64,000 nucleotides of DNA from positions 124,001 through 188,000 of the forward strand of contig NZ_JBIGHX010000003.1 of NCBI RefSeq assembly GCF_043555885.1. The letters are read 5' to 3'. The notes beneath the pieces were generated by a model. It ran no database searches. It was not told the DNA's origin and saw only the letters and a list, made by a program, of their open reading frames with translations. Positions within the stretch are counted from its first letter, which is position 1, and every line of letters starts with the position of its first letter. The translations under genes and the position numbers were made by a program. The DNA is from Pelomonas lactea (lineage in GTDB: Bacteria > Pseudomonadota > Gammaproteobacteria > Burkholderiales > Burkholderiaceae_C). This document shows positions 42,901 to 50,483 of the stretch, piece by piece.

Positions 42901-45900
42901 GGTCATCGGCCCGCTGCGCATCAGCATCGCGCTGTTCAACATCTTCCTGAACGAGGCCGACGAGCTGTCGCGCAAGCTGGCCGTGGGACTGGCGGAGTGG
43001 GCCGTCGAGCGCACGCCGCCGGTGCCGCAGAGCTGCGAGGTGCAGGCCCATGCGCTGGCGGGCAACGCCGGTACCGTGGGCTATGAAGACCTCTCCAGCC
43101 TGGCCCGCGAGCTGGAGCATGCGCTGGGCCGCGCCCAGCGTGCCGTTGCCTACGAGGCGGAGGATGCCGAGCTGTTCGTGCGCGCCGCGGACGACATCCG
43201 CGTGTTGCTGCACCAGTTCGCGGCCGGCTTCCTAAAACCGCACGACCCGGACGTCGTCGCCCGCCTGCATGCCTACCAGCCGCAGGAGGAGCCGCTGACC
43301 GCTGCCGTGCCGCTGGACGAGCCGCACCTGGCCTCGTCCTACGGCACCGACACCGTGGCCGCCGACCTTGCCGAGCCCGTGCCCGAGGTTCAGGCCACCG
43401 TCGCGGCGGCGCTGCCGGAGCTGGAGCCCGAGCCAGTCGTCGAGCCGGAGCCGGAGCCGGAGCCTGCAGCATCGGCCGAAGCCGTGCCGGAGTTGGCGCT
43501 GGAGCCGGAGCCGGAGCCGGTGAACGAGCTGGAACCGGAGCCTCAGGTCACCGTCGCCGCCGCGCTGGCGGACGTGCTACCCGAACCCGTCGAGCCGGCC
43601 ATGCCGGCTGCAGAGGCCGAGCCCGAGCCCGGGCTGCCCGATGCCATCGAGCCGGAGCTCTTCCCGATCTTCGAGGAAGAGGGGCGCGACCTGCTGCAGC
43701 AGCTGCACGCCGCGCTGCGCGACTGGCTGGCCGAGCCGGCCGACCTGGCGCGCTCCGACGCCTGCATGCGTGCGCTGCACACGTTCAAGGGCGGGGCCCG
43801 CCTCGCCGGCGCGATGCGTCTGGGCGAGCAGGCCCACCAGCTGGAGTCGGGCGTCGAGACGCTGCTGCGCGCCGGCACGGCCGACTACGGTCAGGTCGAA
43901 GCACTGCAGCACGAGGGCGACGCGCTGGAGCATGCCTTTGAAGCGCTGGGCCGCAGCCTGAGCGCGCCGGCCGCCGTCGCCGCGCCTGTGGCGGCACCGG
44001 CACCGGTCGCCGCGCCGGAGCCGCTGCCACAGCCGGAACCCCGCCCCGAGCCGCTGGCGCGCTTTGCGCAGCCGGCGCCGATCGAGGAGGCCGCGGCCGA
44101 GCCGTCGCGCGAGATCGACTGGAGCCGCTTTGCCGGCGAGGCCGAAGTGGCGCCGGGCAGCGACAACCTGGCCATCGGCCAGGCGCTGGTGCGCGTGCGC
44201 GGCAGTCTGCTGGAGCGCATGGCCACGCAGGCCGGCGAGGTCAGCATCCGCCGTGCGCGGATGGAGTCCGAGCTCGTCCAGATGAAGGGCGCGCTGCTGG
44301 ACCTGGACGACAACCTGGAGCGCCTGCGCACCCAGCTGCGCGAGCTGGACCTGCAGGCCGAGGCGCAGATGCACGCGCAGCAGGAAGCCGCGCAGCAGGG
44401 TGGCCGCGAGTTCGACCCGCTGGAGTTCGACCGCTACACCCGCTTCCAGGAGCTGACCCGCATGCTGACCGAGTCGGTCGGCGACGTGGCCACGCTGCAG
44501 CGCACGCTGACGCGCAGCGTGCAGTCCGGCGAAGACGAACTGGCCGCCCAGTCGCGGCTGACGCGTGAGCTGCAGGACGACCTGCTGCGCACGCGCCTGG
44601 TCGACTTCGACAGCATCGGCGAGCGCATGCACCGCGTCGTGCGGCAGGCGGCCCGCGATGCCGGCAAGCAGGTCAAGCTGGAGATCAGCGGCGGCCAGAC
44701 CGAGCTGGACCGCTCGGTGCTGGAGCGCACGGCGGGCGCCTTCGAGCATCTGCTGCGCAACAGCGTGGCGCACGGCATCGAGATGCCGGACGTGCGCACG
44801 TCGGTGGGCAAGGACGCCACCGGCACGTTGCGCATCGAGGTCAGCCAGCACGGCAACGAAGTGCTGCTGAACTTCGTCGATGACGGTGCCGGCCTGAACC
44901 TTGCCCGCATCCGCGAGCGCGGCCTGCAGCTGGGGCTGATCTCGGCCGACGCCGAACCCGACGAGGCCCAGCTCAAGCGGCTGATCTTCGCGCCGGGCTT
45001 CTCCACGGCCAGCCAGATCACCGAGCTGAGCGGCCGGGGCATCGGCATGGACGTCGTGCGCGCCGAGGTCGGCACGCTGGGCGGCAGCATCGAGACCGCT
45101 TCGACGGCGGGCCAGGGCACCAGCTTCCTGCTGCGCCTGCCGCTGACCACCGCGCTGACGCAGATCGTGCTGCTCAAGAGCGGCGAGCAGACGGTGGCCG
45201 TGCCTGCGGCACTGATGCAGTCCGTGCAGCGTGTGCCGGTGGAGGCCGTCGAGGCGGCCTACGCCACCGGCAAGCTGCAGTACGGCGGCATCGAGCTGCC
45301 GTTCTACTGGCTGGGCGGCCTGCTGGGTCATGCCGGCCGGGGTCATACGCATGGCAAGCACGCGCCGGTCGTGCTGGTGCGCAGCGCGCAGGCCGCGCTC
45401 GCGCTGCATGTGGACGAAGTGGTCGGCAACCAGGAAGTCGTCGTCAAGAACCTGGGTGCGCAGCTCAACCGCGTGCCGGGCCTGGCAGGCATCAGCCTGC
45501 TGGCCTCGGGTGAAGTGGCGCTGATCTACAACGTCGTCGCGCTGGCGGACTGGTACGGTGCCGACGCGCAGGCGCGCCTGTCCGCGGTCAACGCTCAGGT
45601 CGACACGCCGATGCCGGCCGCGCCGGTGTTCGACGACGTCGTGCAGGCGCCTCTGGTGCTGGTGGTTGACGATTCGCTGACTGTGCGCCGCGTGACCCAG
45701 CGCCTGCTGGAACGCGTGGGTTTCCGCGTCATGCTCGCCAAGGACGGCCTGGATGCGATGGAGAAGCTGTCGGCGGACGAGCTGCCGTCGGTTGTGCTGT
45801 CGGACATCGAGATGCCGCGCATGGACGGTTTCGACCTGGTGCGCAACATGCGGGCGGATACGCGCCTGGCCGGCCTGCCGGTCATCATGATCACGTCCCG

Positions 45901-46027
45901 CATCGCGCAGAAGCATCGCGACTATGCAGCGCAGCTTGGCGTGGATCACTATCTCGGCAAGCCCTATGACGAAGAGCAACTGCTGGGCCTGATTCGCCAG
46001 TACACGCGGGCGTCGGTGGTAGCCTGA
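39923..46027 (+). CDS. chpA: Hybrid chemotaxis histidine kinase ChpA (PilL)
   Basis: This 2034-residue CheA-type kinase of the Pil-Chp system begins with about 620 residues of helical N-terminal domain without a phosphorylatable histidine motif. Three Hpt-type sites follow: RAFHTLKGSARMVG (His near 709), AHALAGNAGTVG (near 1043) and ALHTFKGGARLAG (near 1286). They are separated by long Pro/Glu/Ala-rich linkers. The kinase core has FEHLLRNSVAHGIE (N box, ~1605) and GRGIGMDVVRAEVG. A CheW domain (~1740-1870) and a C-terminal receiver (Asp near 1961 in SDIEMPRMDGF) complete it. It starts 10 bases after pilJ. Confidence 0.95.
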   Translation: MDSSLRDAELPADLSPLAWVQEELRRSLESVHKTLRRHVREGNDNRLHAFGADAQPSAPLQQASAQLHQVSGVLSLVGLPAGAAVLRAAESAVARLAERPLEVEAATVDVIERADFALLAYVARLLAGNKTSALALYPSYRALQQLNGAERIHPADLWAYDWAWRSIPLEPGVLPRSPDAVRAPFEAALLRHMREPSSAHAANLSGLCAGLAATLPAGTGRTLWQLAAAVFEGQALKLLGSDAYTKRLGSKLLHELRVLGKGEVSERLAQDLLFFCAQCRVTQGAGPRLSAVHEAFRLSDEHAGDYEDASLGRIDPAWVAQAKRRVLAAKESWSSAAEGDQHRLSSLDEQFAGLAESLTRLFPSGEVLAQTLQRAVVATLRSRSTPPPALAMEVATSLLYVEAALEDAAFDQPEQAERVRRLARRVEAVGHGQPAEPLEDWMEDLYRRVSDRQTLGSVVHELRASLSEVEKQCDEYFRDPTHRELLIPVPGQLQAMRGVLSVLGLDQAALATVRMRDEIDGLASTEIDFNRPGARDVFERLATNLGALGFLIDMLSVQPALAKRMFQFDDRTGRLDAVMGRREGAVELPDFEASGFHVDLEPEVEGTLDVEATQPLRVDLASLDLPDLSLPDLDLSQPALAPAPAPVVAPPPPAPAPSAEPSVADDPEMREIFLEEADEVIANARAALAALRDAPADHAQLTVVRRAFHTLKGSARMVGLTDFGEGAWACEQLYNARLAEHTPQADTALQAFTTEALDYFAHWREQIAGNEPGTSLPDPLRRSADALRLNGELLPLAAAPAPADVDLPLEAEASVEVVDFAAEAAPLPAPEVIDVAPPPAEETPLAPDFVLDLADAVIAEAAPALPDEEPTLDLGSPAARDEAPHEPTEPMPLPELLPVPPSEEQTLANFRLELAQDEPLVIEPQPLPDVDVPARPEEQTLALSALELGEPDFEPTLPPDHDHEPVSQPLLTVVPAPEPEPEPEPVDLDEGYKVIGPLRISIALFNIFLNEADELSRKLAVGLAEWAVERTPPVPQSCEVQAHALAGNAGTVGYEDLSSLARELEHALGRAQRAVAYEAEDAELFVRAADDIRVLLHQFAAGFLKPHDPDVVARLHAYQPQEEPLTAAVPLDEPHLASSYGTDTVAADLAEPVPEVQATVAAALPELEPEPVVEPEPEPEPAASAEAVPELALEPEPEPVNELEPEPQVTVAAALADVLPEPVEPAMPAAEAEPEPGLPDAIEPELFPIFEEEGRDLLQQLHAALRDWLAEPADLARSDACMRALHTFKGGARLAGAMRLGEQAHQLESGVETLLRAGTADYGQVEALQHEGDALEHAFEALGRSLSAPAAVAAPVAAPAPVAAPEPLPQPEPRPEPLARFAQPAPIEEAAAEPSREIDWSRFAGEAEVAPGSDNLAIGQALVRVRGSLLERMATQAGEVSIRRARMESELVQMKGALLDLDDNLERLRTQLRELDLQAEAQMHAQQEAAQQGGREFDPLEFDRYTRFQELTRMLTESVGDVATLQRTLTRSVQSGEDELAAQSRLTRELQDDLLRTRLVDFDSIGERMHRVVRQAARDAGKQVKLEISGGQTELDRSVLERTAGAFEHLLRNSVAHGIEMPDVRTSVGKDATGTLRIEVSQHGNEVLLNFVDDGAGLNLARIRERGLQLGLISADAEPDEAQLKRLIFAPGFSTASQITELSGRGIGMDVVRAEVGTLGGSIETASTAGQGTSFLLRLPLTTALTQIVLLKSGEQTVAVPAALMQSVQRVPVEAVEAAYATGKLQYGGIELPFYWLGGLLGHAGRGHTHGKHAPVVLVRSAQAALALHVDEVVGNQEVVVKNLGAQLNRVPGLAGISLLASGEVALIYNVVALADWYGADAQARLSAVNAQVDTPMPAAPVFDDVVQAPLVLVVDDSLTVRRVTQRLLERVGFRVMLAKDGLDAMEKLSADELPSVVLSDIEMPRMDGFDLVRNMRADTRLAGLPVIMITSRIAQKHRDYAAQLGVDHYLGKPYDEEQLLGLIRQYTRASVVA

Positions 46028-46031
46028 CGCC

Positions 46032-47069
46032 ATGTCCCAGGTAGTCGACCACCTTGCCGAGCTCACGGGCTTCCGTGACCGTGACGTCATGGACGTCACA
46101 CTGGTCATGGCGCTGCGCGACCTGCTCGAGCCCGAGTCGGCCGCCATCTACCGGCTGGTGGGCGAGCCTGGCAACGAGCGCTGGCTCACCCGCGCGCACC
46201 TGCGCGCGGGCGATGCCGTCGCGTCGGCCGACCCGCTGTGGGCCAAGCCCGAGGCGCTGCCGTTGTCCGCCGAGCATCCGCTGCGGCTGGAGGCCATGCG
46301 CAGCCGCAGCGTCACGCAGGTGGCGCAGGCGGGGCAGTGGCTGTACCTGTTCCCCATCGCCACGGACCGCGACGTCATTGGCGTCATCGAGATCCTGTCG
46401 ACGCGCAGGCTGGGCACGGCCGCGCAGCGCATGGTCAGCAGCGTGCTGCGGATCTATCACAACTTCCAGGGCCTGCTGGATTACTCCGAGCGCGACACGC
46501 TGACGGGGTTGCTCAACCGCAAGACCTTCGACGAGAGCTTCCTCAAGGTGCTCTCCGAGATCCCGCACCGGCCGGAAGTGGAGCATGAGGCCGAAGACCG
46601 CCGCCACGAGACGGCCACGCCCCACTACGTGCTGGGCGTCATCGACATCGACCACTTCAAGTCCGTCAATGACCGCTTCGGCCACCTGATTGGCGACGAG
46701 GTGCTGCTGCTGCTGTCGCGCCTGATGCGCGGCTCGTTCCGCTTCCACGACCTGCTGTACCGCTTCGGCGGCGAGGAGTTCGTCGTGCTGATGCGCTGCG
46801 ACGAGGAGGCACACGCCGGCGAGGCCTTCGAGCGGCTGCGGCTGAACACCGAGCGCTACGCCTTCCCGCAGGTGGGCCGCATCACGGTCAGCATCGGCTT
46901 CACCGAGGTGCGCGCGGGTGATGCGCCGGCCGCCGCCTTTGAGCGCGCGGACAAGGCCGTCTATCACGCCAAGGCACATGGCCGCAACCAGGTGCACAAC
47001 TATGCGGCGCTGGTGGCCAGCGGCGTGATCCAGGAAGCCACGCAGCTCAGCGACGTTGAGCTGTTCTAG
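46032..47069 (+). CDS. Diguanylate cyclase with GAF-like sensor domain
   Basis: The 345-residue soluble protein has an N-terminal ~150-residue sensor-like region (GAF-like by pattern, weak). A GGDEF domain follows: DIDHFKSVNDRFGH for metal/substrate, then RFGGEEFVVL with the active GGEEF at about residues 246-250. The product-inhibition I-site RFHD lies exactly five residues before it. It should make c-di-GMP and be feedback-inhibited. It begins four bases after the chpA stop, so it is probably expressed with the Pil-Chp genes and links pilus sensing to c-di-GMP. Confidence 0.9.
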   Translation: MSQVVDHLAELTGFRDRDVMDVTLVMALRDLLEPESAAIYRLVGEPGNERWLTRAHLRAGDAVASADPLWAKPEALPLSAEHPLRLEAMRSRSVTQVAQAGQWLYLFPIATDRDVIGVIEILSTRRLGTAAQRMVSSVLRIYHNFQGLLDYSERDTLTGLLNRKTFDESFLKVLSEIPHRPEVEHEAEDRRHETATPHYVLGVIDIDHFKSVNDRFGHLIGDEVLLLLSRLMRGSFRFHDLLYRFGGEEFVVLMRCDEEAHAGEAFERLRLNTERYAFPQVGRITVSIGFTEVRAGDAPAAAFERADKAVYHAKAHGRNQVHNYAALVASGVIQEATQLSDVELF

Positions 47070-47221
47070 GCCTGTGTCAGAGTCCTAACGCGTCCGTCAA
47101 GCGCGGCAAGCCCGGTTCTTGCATTTTCTCGGGCAGGGCCATAGCCTAGGCGCGACTTCCCCGCGCCGGCGCCTGCGCCCGGTGTGGACCCCGGTCCCTG
47201 GACCCGCGCGCCGGTCAACAG

Positions 47222-48616
47222 ATGCGTTATTCCTGGCTCCCGTTCAGCCTGTTGCTGGCTGCCGTGCTGGCCTTCGTGGGCGCCGCCGTGGGCACGTCGC
47301 GCAGTCTGGCGGAGTTGCTCGTGCGCGACACGGAGCGCAGCGAGGCGATGCGTACCGAGGCGGATCTGCAGCGGCTCAAGACCTTGTTGCTGGACATCGA
47401 GACGGGGCAGCGCGGCTTCATCATCACCGGCCAGCAGCCTTTTCTGCGCCCCTATGAGGAGGCGCTGCTGGAGCTGGGCCAGCTCAAGGCCGGCCTGCGC
47501 GAGAGGCTGGCACGGGCGGGGGCGCCGTCCCTGTCACTGCAGCGGCTGGATCAGTTGGTCCGCCAGCGGCTGGAGCAGGCCCGCGTGATCATCGCTCGGC
47601 GCGTGTCCGGCGGCGATGCCGTCATGCGCGACCTGGGCGCCTACGCCGAGGGCAAGCGCGTCATGGATGACCTGCGCTTCGAGATCGACCAGCTGAGCCA
47701 GGGGCAGCAGCAGCGGGTTGCGGACGCCGATCGTGCGAGCCTTGAGGTGCAGCAGCGCACGACGCGCCTGGGGCGGCTGTTGCTGGGCGCGGGCATCGTG
47801 GCGCTGGCTTTCGCGCTGGCGCTGATGTTCCGCGAGCGTCGGTTGCGCGACACCGCCGAGGCTGGTCTGCGCCAGGCCAACGCGACGCTGGAGAGCCAGG
47901 TGGCCCAGCGCACCGAGGAGCTGCAGCGAGCGCTGGCGCGCATCCGCAGCTTTGCGGTCGAGCTGGAGCGTGGCGTGGAGGCCGAGCGGCGGCGCCTGGC
48001 CCGTGAGGTGCACGACCAGTTCGGGCAGGTCGGCACCGCCATCAAGATGCTGACGCTGTCGTTGCGAAGCAAGCTGGCGCCGCGCACCGAGCCTCTGGTG
48101 GACGAGTTGCAGAACATGGCCGAGGAAGCCATCCGCTCGGCGCGGCAGATCTCCGCGGCGTTGCGGCCACCGCTGCTGGACGAGCTGGGGCTGGAAGCGG
48201 CGTTGTCGCACTACCTGCAGACGCTGCAGCGCCAGTCCGGCCTGACGACCACGCTGACGCTGGACGCCGCCGATGCGCTGGCGCCGGACCAGGCCAACCC
48301 GCTGTTCCGCATCGTGCAGGAGGCGTGCACCAACGTGCTGCGCCATGCGGGCGCCAGTGCGCTGCGCGTGACCGGGAAGCCGTGGCAGCAGGGCGGCGTG
48401 GACGGCTACCTGCTGGAGATCTGTGACAACGGCCAGGGGCCCGGTGACGTGCGGCCCGATGCGTCGGGGCTGCGTGGCATGCGCGAGCGGTCGACCCTGG
48501 CGGGCGGCAGCTTCGAGTTCGGTCCGGCGCCCGGGGGCGGCACCCGGGTGGGAGTGTGGCTGCCCTTGCAGGTCAACGAGGCCGCCGGCGGCGGCGACGC
48601 GGGAGGGACGTGGTGA
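47222..48616 (+). CDS. CHASE3 sensor histidine kinase (NarX/DegS-like core)
   Basis: The 464-residue inner-membrane kinase has an N-terminal membrane helix (SWLPFSLLLAAVLAFVGAAV) and a CHASE3 periplasmic region (LLDIETGQRGFIITGQQPFL). A second helix (LLLGAGIVALAFALALMF) lies near residue 190. The HisKA_3 dimerisation/phosphoacceptor segment RRRLAREVHDQFGQ has its His near residue 264, and a short HATPase domain follows (RIVQEACTNVLRHAGAS, GLRGMRERSTLAGG). The TGA overlaps the ATG of the partner regulator. The signal is unknown. Confidence 0.92.
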   Translation: MRYSWLPFSLLLAAVLAFVGAAVGTSRSLAELLVRDTERSEAMRTEADLQRLKTLLLDIETGQRGFIITGQQPFLRPYEEALLELGQLKAGLRERLARAGAPSLSLQRLDQLVRQRLEQARVIIARRVSGGDAVMRDLGAYAEGKRVMDDLRFEIDQLSQGQQQRVADADRASLEVQQRTTRLGRLLLGAGIVALAFALALMFRERRLRDTAEAGLRQANATLESQVAQRTEELQRALARIRSFAVELERGVEAERRRLAREVHDQFGQVGTAIKMLTLSLRSKLAPRTEPLVDELQNMAEEAIRSARQISAALRPPLLDELGLEAALSHYLQTLQRQSGLTTTLTLDAADALAPDQANPLFRIVQEACTNVLRHAGASALRVTGKPWQQGGVDGYLLEICDNGQGPGDVRPDASGLRGMRERSTLAGGSFEFGPAPGGGTRVGVWLPLQVNEAAGGGDAGGTW

Positions 48617-49251
48617 TGAGAGTGCTGATCGTCGATGACCATCCGCTGATGCGCGTGGGCATCGTGCAACTGGTGCGTCAGGAGTGGCCGGACGCGCAGG
48701 TGGACGAGGCGCCCACCATCGCTGCGGCGCTGCAGTGCATTGCGGCGGCTCGGCCGGATCTTGTGACGCTGGATCTGTCCCTGCCGGACGCCCAGGGCAC
48801 CGAGGGTGCGAGCCGGCTGCTGCGCGTGCTGCCCGACGTACCGCTGCTGGTGCTGAGCCTGAACGCCGAGGCGGCCTACGCGGCGCGGCTGATGCAGATG
48901 GGCGCCAGCGGCTATCTGCCCAAGGACCGCGCGCCGGACGAACTGCGCGTCGCGCTGCGGCGGCTGGCCGAGGGCGGACGCTATGTCACGTCGTCCATGG
49001 CGGACCACCTGCTGGGCCTGCTCAGCGGCAAGTCTCCGCAGGCGTTGCCGCATGAGCTGCTGTCCACGCAGGAGCACCGCGTCATGCTGCTCATCGCCGC
49101 GGGTCAGGCGCCGGCGCAGATCGCCGAGACCATGCACCTGTCGGTCAAGACCGTGGGCAGCTACCGTGCCCGCATCCTGGAGAAGACGGGCTGGGCCAAC
49201 AACACCGAGCTCACGAAGTACTGCGTGCATCACGGGTTGACCGACGCCTGA
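48616..49251 (+). CDS. NarL/FixJ-family response regulator
   Basis: The gene encodes 211 residues from ATG 48616, one base overlapping the kinase stop. The receiver domain has VLIVDDHPLMRVGIVQL and the phosphoacceptor Asp near residue 53 (TLDLSLPDAQG). The C-terminal LuxR-type helix-turn-helix is APAQIAETMHLSVKTVGSYR. It should bind DNA as a dimer when phosphorylated by the adjacent CHASE3 kinase. Targets are unknown. Confidence 0.93.
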   Translation: MRVLIVDDHPLMRVGIVQLVRQEWPDAQVDEAPTIAAALQCIAAARPDLVTLDLSLPDAQGTEGASRLLRVLPDVPLLVLSLNAEAAYAARLMQMGASGYLPKDRAPDELRVALRRLAEGGRYVTSSMADHLLGLLSGKSPQALPHELLSTQEHRVMLLIAAGQAPAQIAETMHLSVKTVGSYRARILEKTGWANNTELTKYCVHHGLTDA

Positions 49252-49350
49252 TGCGATACGCCGGCGTGTAGGCAAGTCCCCTACACGAGGTCGCGGCAAC
49301 GCCGCTGGCGCGGCGCCGGCATCGGCCGCTGCCGTCCGTCCCGCCGCGGC

Positions 49351-50205
49351 ATGACCATGGCCGCCATGAACATATTCCTCGTTGAAGACGCGGTGTCCAT
49401 CCGCCGCCTGCTGGTGCGCCGCCTGGAAACGCTGCCCGGCATGCGCGTCGTCGGTGAGGCGGCGGGCGAACGCCAGGCGCTGGCGCTGATCAAGTGGACC
49501 CAGCCGGACGTCGTGCTGGTGGACCTGTCGCTGGCCAGCGGTTCCGGCCTGGGCCTGGTGCGCCAACTGCGCGGCGCTGGGTTTGCCGGGCGCATTGCGG
49601 TGCTGACCGCACAGGACCTGGATGCCTACCGCCGCGCCTGCCTGGACGCAGGCGCGGATGCCTTCTACGACAAGGCCAGCGGCCTGGAGACGCTGTTTGG
49701 CGACCTCGCGGCGCTGACCGCCAGCAGCGCCACCACCCCCCACGGACGACCCGCCGCGCAGTTGCGCGACGGCCTGACGGGCCTGTTCAGCGAGGCCGCG
49801 CTGCACGAGCGCCTGGACCAGGCCGCCCGCGCCGCGACGCGCGACGGGGTGGACCTGGCCGTCTACGTGCTGCGCCTGGCCGGCCTGGCCCGGTTGCCGC
49901 AGGACGTGGCCGACGCGCTGGCGCGGCAGGTGGCACTGCGGCTGCGCGAGGCCAGCGGCGACGCCGACATCGTGGCGCGCAGCTCGGCCGACCAGTTCGC
50001 CGTCGTGCTGACCCACCTGGAGCACGCCGAGCAGGCGGCCGCCCACGCGCGCAGCCTGGCGGCGCTGCTGGCCCAACCGTTCGCCCACGCCGGCATGGAG
50101 CATGTGCTGAGCGTGGAGATCGGCATGGCGCTGTTTCCGGCCGACGCGATCTCGCCGCGTGCGCTGCTCACGCTGGCCGAGGCGACCGCATTCGGCGCCC
50201 TCTGA
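49351..50205 (+). CDS. Receiver protein with degenerate GGDEF domain
   Basis: The 284-residue protein has a receiver domain (FLVEDAVSIRRLLVRRL; Asp near residue 58 in VLVDLSLASGSG; Lys in FYDKASG). A shortened C-terminal GGDEF-like domain (DGLTGLFSEAALHERL to the end) follows. The signature is SADQF (residues 212-216) instead of GGDEF, and the metal/substrate positions are also altered, so no cyclase activity is expected. It may bind GTP/c-di-GMP or act only as a phosphorylation-dependent partner. ATG 49366 is an alternative start. It follows the CHASE3 kinase/NarL pair by 99 bases and could be another output of it. Confidence 0.82.
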   Translation: MTMAAMNIFLVEDAVSIRRLLVRRLETLPGMRVVGEAAGERQALALIKWTQPDVVLVDLSLASGSGLGLVRQLRGAGFAGRIAVLTAQDLDAYRRACLDAGADAFYDKASGLETLFGDLAALTASSATTPHGRPAAQLRDGLTGLFSEAALHERLDQAARAATRDGVDLAVYVLRLAGLARLPQDVADALARQVALRLREASGDADIVARSSADQFAVVLTHLEHAEQAAAHARSLAALLAQPFAHAGMEHVLSVEIGMALFPADAISPRALLTLAEATAFGAL

Positions 50206-50483
50206 CGGCGGGGGCGAGGCCTTAGGGGCACGCAGGTGCCCAGGCCGGCCCTGCCGGTCATCCCTTCGTGTCAGTTTGCGGGCTTGCGTCCGTGCCGGAA
50301 GGGCTACGGTTGCGGCGATGCGGATTTCTGTTTTTGCCGGGCGGATTCCATCAAATTTCTGATTCATGGTTGCCGCTGACGACCGCCCGCCCGGACACTG
50401 CCAGTCCCTTCTCGACAACGCAGACAAGGAGCAGGTGATGGCGCGGAGCAGGCTCGTGGGCGGCTGGTGGCGTTGGCGGGACG
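50206..50483 (+). other. Intergenic leader of the soluble chemoreceptor
   Basis: This is a 278-base gap. It holds a good ribosome-binding site AAGGAG (50426-50431) six bases before ATG 50438, which opens a short frame that ends soon after and is one base out of phase with the chemoreceptor. No other feature is convincing. Confidence 0.5.

Noticed and set aside
38333..43213. A 1626-codon open frame on the minus strand across pilJ and chpA
   Set aside because: It is antisense to two clearly coding genes with conserved domains. Its composition (Arg/Gln/Leu/His repeats) is a shadow of the opposite codons.
43577..46147. An 856-codon minus-strand open frame opposite the ChpA kinase core
   Set aside because: No family motif; fully explained as antisense to the HATPase, CheW and receiver domains of ChpA.
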